NCBI GenBank assembly: GCA_036274635.1
Contig: DASUFI010000298.1
Span: 1-10,471, forward strand
From: DASUFI01 sp036274635
GTDB lineage: Bacteria; Planctomycetota; B15-G4
Direction of reading: 5' to 3'
Length of the DNA stretch: 10,471 nt
Below, one piece after another: positions 6,636 through 10,471 of the stretch. Under the pieces are notes generated by a model. It did no database searches. It was not told where the DNA came from and saw nothing but the letters and a program-made list of their open reading frames with translations. A program made the translations under genes and the position numbers. Within the stretch, counting starts at the first letter, position 1; every line of letters starts with the position of its first letter.

Positions 6636-7052
6636 ATGGCCAAGCCCCGCAACTTCCTGTTCATCTGCAAGGGGAACGACGCGCGCAGCCAGATGGCTGA
6701 GGGCTTCGCCCGCACGCTGGCCAACGGCTCTGTCAACGTGTGGAGCGCCGGCGTCAACCCGAAGGGCCTCAACCGCCACGCCGTCGAGGTCATGGCCGAG
6801 CTGGGTATCGACATCACCAAGCAGCGCCCCTGCGACTTCAAGGGCGTGCCGGTGGCCAAGATCGACACGATCATCACGCTGAGCTCGGACAGCGATCCGC
6901 CGCCCAAGCTCGACCGCAAGAAGATCACCACCATCCATTGGCCTCTGAACGACCCGACCACCACGGCCGGCAGCGACGCCGAGGTCAAGAAGGCCTTCCG
7001 CGCGGTGCGCGACGAGATCCGCAACCGCGTCCAGGTGCTGATGGTCGGCTGA
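6636..7052 (+). CDS. ArsC/low-molecular-weight phosphatase-fold protein lacking redox cysteines
   Basis: A 138-aa cytoplasmic protein aligning without gaps in its key regions to thioredoxin-type arsenate reductase (ArsC, S. aureus pI258 type). The catalytic loop Cys11-K-G-N14-D-A-Arg17-Ser18 keeps the CX5R nucleophile and phosphate-binding arginine, and HWPLND106P keeps the general-acid aspartate. The relay cysteines are gone: S. aureus Cys15, Cys82 and Cys89 correspond to Ala16, Ser83 and Pro90. The only other cysteine is Cys66. It therefore cannot use the usual intramolecular disulfide cascade. It could be a phosphatase, a single-cysteine arsenate reductase that uses a low-molecular-weight thiol, or a regulatory homologue. 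No arsenic gene (arsB, acr3, arsR) is nearby. It stands alone, with its own promoter, and converges on the MocA-like gene. Fold strongly supported; reaction uncertain. Confidence 0.88.
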   Translation: MAKPRNFLFICKGNDARSQMAEGFARTLANGSVNVWSAGVNPKGLNRHAVEVMAELGIDITKQRPCDFKGVPVAKIDTIITLSSDSDPPPKLDRKKITTIHWPLNDPTTTAGSDAEVKKAFRAVRDEIRNRVQVLMVG

Positions 7053-7060
7053 GCGGCTGA

Positions 7061-7075
7061 GCGGCCGGGCGCCGC
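7061..7075. terminator. Weak hairpin between convergent genes
   Basis: GCGGC (7061-7065) and GCCGC (7071-7075) form a 5-bp stem with a 5-nt loop in the 30-nt gap between the two converging stops. The stem is short and lacks a U-run; its position is the main reason for listing it. Confidence 0.25.
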
Positions 7076-7082
7076 CTGGCTG

Positions 7083-7691
7083 CTAGTCGCCGCGGCCCGC
7101 GTCGAGCCACGCGCGCGCTTCGGCCAGGTCCGCCGGGGTGTCGAGGTCGCGCACCAGCCACGGATTGTGTCGCGGCACCTCCAGCACGCGCGCCGGCTCG
7201 CGGCGGGGCACGCGGTGCGCCGGCTCGTCGTCGCCCAGCGCCAGGAACTCGGCGGCCAGGCCGGCCTCGAAGACGGCCGGATGACCGCGCCGCCCGCCGA
7301 CGACCGGCAGCACGATGCGCATGCCCGCCGGCCGCCGCGCCGCGGCGTCGAGCAGAGCGAGCACGTCGGCCGCCGCGACGAGCGGATGGTCGACGGTGTG
7401 CAGCACGAACAGCTCGCCGCGCCCGGTACCGCGCGCCAGCGCCCGCTTGAGCGAGCCGGTCTGGCCCGTCTCGGGGTGCGGGTTCACGACCACGTCCGGC
7501 GCCGGCTCGGGGCACGCGCGCCGCGCGGCCTCCGCGTCCGGACCGAGGACCACGCGCAGCTCGTCGCAGCCGCCCGCGCGCAGCGCCCGCAGGCAGCGCG
7601 CGAGGGCCGGCTCGCCGGCGAGCTCGAGCAGCGCCTTGCCGCCGCCCATGCGTCGACCCGCGCCGGCGGCGAGGAGGATGGCGAGGGTCAT
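7083..7691 (-). CDS. MocA-like NTP-transferase (MobA-like, NTP_transf_3)
   Basis: A 202-aa Rossmann-like nucleotidyltransferase. Residues 7-19 form the nucleotide-binding signature LAAGAGRRMGGGK. A TGQTGSLKRAL loop (75-85) corresponds to the base-binding region of MocA-type enzymes, Asp101 in HTVDHP is the expected metal ligand, GRRGHPAVF (133-141) is a strong MocA/CTP:molybdopterin-cytidylyltransferase motif, and DLDTPADL (182-189) closes the fold. Such enzymes transfer a nucleotide from CTP or GTP to a phosphorylated cofactor or sugar. No molybdenum-cofactor gene is visible here, so the true substrate is open; a small sugar- or cofactor-phosphate is possible. The ATG at 7691 starts right before the first beta strand, but there is no Shine-Dalgarno upstream. 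It is divergent from the flippase gene, with 50 bp between starts. Confidence 0.85.
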   Translation of the reverse strand: MTLAILLAAGAGRRMGGGKALLELAGEPALARCLRALRAGGCDELRVVLGPDAEAARRACPEPAPDVVVNPHPETGQTGSLKRALARGTGRGELFVLHTVDHPLVAAADVLALLDAAARRPAGMRIVLPVVGGRRGHPAVFEAGLAAEFLALGDDEPAHRVPRREPARVLEVPRHNPWLVRDLDTPADLAEARAWLDAGRGD

Positions 7692-7741
7692 GGGGCGGGC
7701 GCATCGTAGCCTGCGCCGCGCGCCGCTAGACTCGCGGCCCC
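7692..7741. promoter_or_regulatory. Divergent promoter region, possibly leaderless in both directions
   Basis: Neither flanking gene has a Shine-Dalgarno. For the minus gene, TACGAT (plus 7703-7708) lies 11 nt before the ATG; for the plus gene, TAGACT (7727-7732) lies 9 nt before the ATG. Both fit the TAnnnT pattern at 4/6 to consensus, and both would start transcription within about 2-5 nt of the start codon. No -35 box is convincing for either. Confidence 0.35.
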
Positions 7742-9193
7742 ATGTCCCTCTCGCGCCGCGTCGGCCTCAACACGCTCTGGCAGATCTGCGGCCGGCTCGT
7801 CACCTCGACGCTGGCCTTCGTGATCGTGACCCAGATCCTGCCGCGCGTGCTGCAGCCCGCGGACCTGGGCGTCTTCGCCTTCTACCTCGCGCTGTACCAG
7901 ATGCTGGTCAACGTGCTCGACTTCGGCGCGGGCACCATCGTGATCCGGGAGGCGGCGCGCCAGCGCGAGCGCGCCGGGCTGCTGCTCGGGCTGCTGGTGC
8001 GGCTCAAGGCGCGCTTCGCGGTGGGCGCGGCGCTGCTGCTCATCGCCGTGGCCGTCTGCTACGAGGGGCTCACGCCGCGCACGGCGCTCCTGTGCCTCGC
8101 GGCGCTGCACGTCTTCGCGCACCTGCCGGCGGCGGCGGGCGCGATCTTCAACGTGGACATGGTCTTCTCGCGCCAGGCCCAGGTGGCGGTGGCCGGGCAG
8201 GTGTCGTGGCTGGCGGCCACGGTGGCCCTCGCGATGGCCGGCGTGCACGAGCCCGCGGCCTACCTGCTCGCCTTCGGGCTGGGCTTCGCCGTGAACGGCG
8301 CGCTGGCGTGGAGCTGGTCGCGCGAGCGCGTGCGCCTCGACTTCTCGGCCTCGCGCGCCGAGCTGTCCGAGCTGTGGTCCCACGTCTGGCCCGCGGGCAT
8401 CTCGATCACGGCCGCCTCGATCTACTTCTACATCGACCAGGCCATGCTGCGGCCGCTGGCGAGCGAGGAGGCCGTCGCGCTCTACAACCAGCCCTACCGG
8501 CTCATGACCTTCATGCTCATGGTGCCGGTGCTCTTCAGCCAGGTGATCCTGCCCGTATACGCGCGTCTGTGGTCGCAGGGGCGCGAGGCGCTGCGGCCCT
8601 TCTTCGTGCGCACCACGCGCTTCCTCCTCGGGCTGGGCGCGCCCGTCTCGGCCACGGTGTGGCTCGTGGCGCCGGACGTCATGCGCCTGCTCTTCCCGCC
8701 CGAGTACGCGGCCGGCGCGGGGGCGCTGGCCATACTCTCCGCGGCCATCGTCTTCGTCTTCTGCGCCTACCCGCACGTCATGCTGCTGCTCGCCGCGGGC
8801 GAGCAGCGGCTCATGATGCGCATCTCCGTGGCAGGCGCCCTGCTCAACGTGCTGGCCAACCTGTGGGCCATCCCGCGCTTCGGCATCGAAGGCGCGGCGG
8901 GCGTCACCGTGGCCACGGAGGTCTTCGTGCTGGCGGCCACGGCGCTCACCGCCGCGCGGCGCACGGGCTTGCACCTGCCGGTCGCGGCGCTGCTGCGGCC
9001 GCTGCTCTGCGCGGGCGTCGCGGCGGGCGGGCTGGCCCTCGCGCTGCCGCACCTGCCCGACGCGCCGGCCGCGCGCGTGGGGGCCGGCCTGCTGGCGGGC
9101 CTGCTGGCCGTGCTGGCCTCGGGCGTGCTGCCGCCCGACTTCGGCACCGAGCAGGGCGCGCCGCTGGAGCTCCCGGCGGAGCCGCTGGCGTGA
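7742..9193 (+). CDS. Wzx-type polysaccharide flippase (MVF/MATE-like)
   Basis: A 483-aa multi-pass inner-membrane protein with about 12-14 hydrophobic helices along its whole length. The start (GLNTLWQICGRLVTS...), ADLGVFAFYLALYQ (about 40-53), DFG (about 60), a helix-7 region with SIYFYIDQAMLRPL, and the mid-protein YNQPYRLM stretch are typical of the oligosaccharide flippase/polysaccharide biosynthesis family. These proteins turn undecaprenol- or related lipid-linked glycans from the cytoplasmic to the periplasmic face. Length is in the usual range (400-500). The ATG at 7742 is the first start after the divergent promoter region. Its stop overlaps the glycosyltransferase start as GTGA, so the two are translationally coupled and probably act on the same glycan. 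The last ~20 residues are a hydrophilic tail. Wzx for O-antigen, capsule or exopolysaccharide cannot be distinguished here. Confidence 0.88.
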   Translation: MSLSRRVGLNTLWQICGRLVTSTLAFVIVTQILPRVLQPADLGVFAFYLALYQMLVNVLDFGAGTIVIREAARQRERAGLLLGLLVRLKARFAVGAALLLIAVAVCYEGLTPRTALLCLAALHVFAHLPAAAGAIFNVDMVFSRQAQVAVAGQVSWLAATVALAMAGVHEPAAYLLAFGLGFAVNGALAWSWSRERVRLDFSASRAELSELWSHVWPAGISITAASIYFYIDQAMLRPLASEEAVALYNQPYRLMTFMLMVPVLFSQVILPVYARLWSQGREALRPFFVRTTRFLLGLGAPVSATVWLVAPDVMRLLFPPEYAAGAGALAILSAAIVFVFCAYPHVMLLLAAGEQRLMMRISVAGALLNVLANLWAIPRFGIEGAAGVTVATEVFVLAATALTAARRTGLHLPVAALLRPLLCAGVAAGGLALALPHLPDAPAARVGAGLLAGLLAVLASGVLPPDFGTEQGAPLELPAEPLA

Positions 9194-10347
9194 GCGCGCC
9201 GCTCAGCGTCGGCCTCGACGTGCGGCCGGCGCTGCTCGCGCGCACGGGCATCGGCCGCGTCGCGCGCGAGCTCGCGGCGGCCCTCGCGCGGCAGCGGGGG
9301 CTGCGCGTCGTGCCCTTCGCCGCCATGGCCCACCGTCCGCGCGCCGAGCTGCGGCTGCCCGGCGTGAGCGCGCCGCCCGTCCCCGCGCGCCTGCAGCGCG
9401 CGCTCGCGCCGCTGGGTTTCTCGGTCGAGACGCTGCTCGGGCCGTTGGACGTGTTCCAGCACACGGACCTGGTCTTCGCGCCGGTCGCACGCGCCGTGCC
9501 GGTGGTCATCGTGCACGACCTGTGCTTCCTGCGCGGCGCCGGCTGGCACGACGCGGGCTTCGCGCGGCGCGTCGAGCCGCGGCTGCGCGCAGCGGCAGCG
9601 ACGGCGCGCGCCCTGGTCGTGCCCGGCGCGCGCGTCGCCGCCGACGTCGCCGCCGCCGGGCTGGCGCCCGCGGCCCGCGTGCACGTCGTGCCGTGGGGCG
9701 CGGACCACGTGGATCGCCCGCCCGCCGCCGGCGACGCCGAGCGCCTCGCCGCCCTGCGCCGCCGCACCGGCCTGCCGGCCGACGGCCCCCTCGTGCTGCT
9801 CCCCGGCACGCGCGAGCCCCGCAAGAACCAGCTGGCCGCGCTCGGCGCCTTCCTGCGCGCGCGCTCCGCGGCGCGCGGCGCGCCGGCCGTGCTGCTGCTG
9901 GCCGGCCCGCGCGGCTGGGGCTGCGCCGAGCTCGAGGCGCGCCTTGCCGACCCGGCGCTGGCCGGAGCCGTGGGCGTCGCCGGTGAGGTGGACGAGCCCG
10001 ACTTGGCCGCGCTGCTCCGCGGCGCGGACGTCGTCCTCTACCCCAGCTTCGAGGAGGGCTTCGGCCTGCCCGTGGCCGAGGCCCTGCGCTGCGGCCGGGC
10101 GGTGCTCACGTCGGCGGGCACGCCCATGGCCGATCTCGGCGGCGAGGCCGTGGTCGCCGTGGACCCGCGCGATGCCGCCGCGCTCGAGCAGGCGCTGGCG
10201 GGGCTGCTGGCCGACCCCGCCGCGAGGCAGGCGCTGGGCGAGGCCGGCCGCCGCGTGGCCGCGCCCCTCACCTGGGACGCCGCGGCCGCGCGCCTCGCGC
10301 ATCTGTATCGCACGCTCGTCACGGACGTAGACTCCGCCACCGCATGA
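9190..10347 (+). CDS. GT4-family glycosyltransferase (GT-B fold)
   Basis: A 385-aa cytoplasmic or membrane-associated glycosyltransferase with two Rossmann-like halves. The N-terminal half has TGIGRVARELAAAL (19-32), the glycine-rich acceptor-side motif, and VIVHDLCFLR (107-115). The C-terminal half has LLPGTREPRKNQ (203-214) with the phosphate-binding Arg/Lys, GADVVLYPSFEEGFGLPVAE (278-297) with the EX7E pair Glu289/Glu297, and a closing helix. This is the classic GT4 layout; donor and acceptor cannot be read from sequence. The GTG at 9190 is chosen for its 4-bp overlap with the flippase stop and a GGAG at 9178-9181. It adds a sugar to the glycan presumably exported by the flippase. Its stop overlaps an ATG (10344) of an 11-codon mini-ORF leading to the next gene. 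Confidence 0.9.
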   Translation: MSAPLSVGLDVRPALLARTGIGRVARELAAALARQRGLRVVPFAAMAHRPRAELRLPGVSAPPVPARLQRALAPLGFSVETLLGPLDVFQHTDLVFAPVARAVPVVIVHDLCFLRGAGWHDAGFARRVEPRLRAAAATARALVVPGARVAADVAAAGLAPAARVHVVPWGADHVDRPPAAGDAERLAALRRRTGLPADGPLVLLPGTREPRKNQLAALGAFLRARSAARGAPAVLLLAGPRGWGCAELEARLADPALAGAVGVAGEVDEPDLAALLRGADVVLYPSFEEGFGLPVAEALRCGRAVLTSAGTPMADLGGEAVVAVDPRDAAALEQALAGLLADPAARQALGEAGRRVAAPLTWDAAAARLAHLYRTLVTDVDSATA

Positions 10348-10379
10348 GCCCGCGCCGCGCCGCCGCTCCCGGACGCTGA
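10344..10379 (+). other. 11-codon mini-ORF bridging two glycosyltransferase genes
   Basis: An ATG overlapping the preceding stop as ATGA opens an 11-codon frame (MSPRRAAAPGR) ending with TGA at 10377-10379, 4 nt before the GTG of the next gene. It has no Shine-Dalgarno and no sign of encoding a functional peptide. It could carry terminating ribosomes toward the next start, or be chance. Confidence 0.2.
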
Positions 10380-10383
10380 CGGC

Positions 10384-10471
10384 GTGCGCCTCGCCGTCGA
10401 CGCCAGCCTGCAGGACCGACCCGACCCGACCGGCGTCGAGCGCGTGCAGCGCGTGCTGCTCGAGGCTCTCG
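10384..10471 (+). CDS. Probable glycosyltransferase, N-terminal fragment
   Basis: An open frame runs from GTG 10384 to the window edge (29 codons plus one base). It begins MRLAVDASLQDR, then has TGVERVQRVLLEAL, which matches the position and pattern of the GT4 N-terminal motif TGIGRVARELAAAL in the gene just upstream. The GTG is the first possible start: an in-frame stop lies at 10345-10347 and no start codon lies between. No clear Shine-Dalgarno is seen. It follows the GT4 gene by 36 nt, so it is probably the next gene of the same cluster. Only 29 residues are visible, so the family call rests on this motif and on context. Confidence 0.55.
   Translation, partial: MRLAVDASLQDRPDPTGVERVQRVLLEAL

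Noticed and set aside
7315..9189. Long plus-strand open frame upstream of the GT4 gene
   Set aside because: It overlaps the MocA-like and flippase genes out of frame and is Arg/Ala-rich; the GT4 motifs begin only after the GTG at 9190.
10414..10431. Short GACC/GACCC tandem repeat that might cause phase variation
   Set aside because: Only two perfect 5-bp units with partial flanks; too short for slippage and well explained as the coding sequence of a Pro/Asp loop.
1..10471. CRISPR arrays, tRNAs, insertion sequences, phage or toxin-antitoxin genes
   Set aside because: I found no regularly spaced repeats, cloverleaf-like sequence, transposase motifs or terminal inverted repeats, and no small two-gene toxin-antitoxin layout.

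Overview
This is a very GC-rich window with dense coding and short intergenic gaps. It looks like bacterial chromosome from a diderm: it encodes a predicted lipoprotein, an AsmA-type envelope protein, a Sec-exported kelch protein and a Wzx-type flippase. The secreted kelch protein and the many weak or absent Shine-Dalgarno sites would suit a Planctomycetota- or Myxococcota-like lineage. That placement is an impression only, because there is no rRNA or other phylogenetic marker here. I see no tRNA, rRNA, CRISPR array, transposase, integrase or phage gene.

Layout. (1) 1-308, minus: 5' end of an ATP-grasp (RimK-like) gene running off the left edge. (2) 361-2996, plus: an overlapping pair, an unrecognised lipoprotein and an AsmA-like membrane-anchored protein. 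(3) 2997-3050: convergent gap with a bulged 10-bp hairpin, probably a shared terminator. (4) 3051-6048, minus: a secreted seven-repeat kelch protein followed closely by glycogen synthase glgA. The kelch gene has a good candidate promoter and a 21-bp inverted repeat that covers its ribosome-binding site and predicted transcription start. (5) 6141-6443, minus: a 100-aa protein of unknown function followed by a perfect 8-bp-stem hairpin. (6) 6636-7052, plus: an arsenate-reductase/LMW-phosphatase-fold protein that keeps the catalytic loop but lacks the arsenate-reductase redox cysteines. (7) 7083-7691, minus: a MocA-like nucleotidyltransferase. (8) 7742 to the right edge, plus: a polysaccharide export/assembly cluster of flippase, GT4 glycosyltransferase and the start of what looks like another glycosyltransferase.

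How it fits together. Two carbohydrate themes are present: intracellular glycogen synthesis (glgA) and surface glycan assembly (flippase plus glycosyltransferases, continuing beyond the window). The lipoprotein/AsmA pair belongs to envelope biogenesis. No complete undescribed system is evident. The most distinctive points are the cysteine-poor ArsC-like protein, the inverted repeat over the kelch start, the uncharacterised lipoprotein/AsmA pair, the apparently leaderless divergent genes around 7692-7741, and an 11-codon mini-ORF between the two glycosyltransferase genes.
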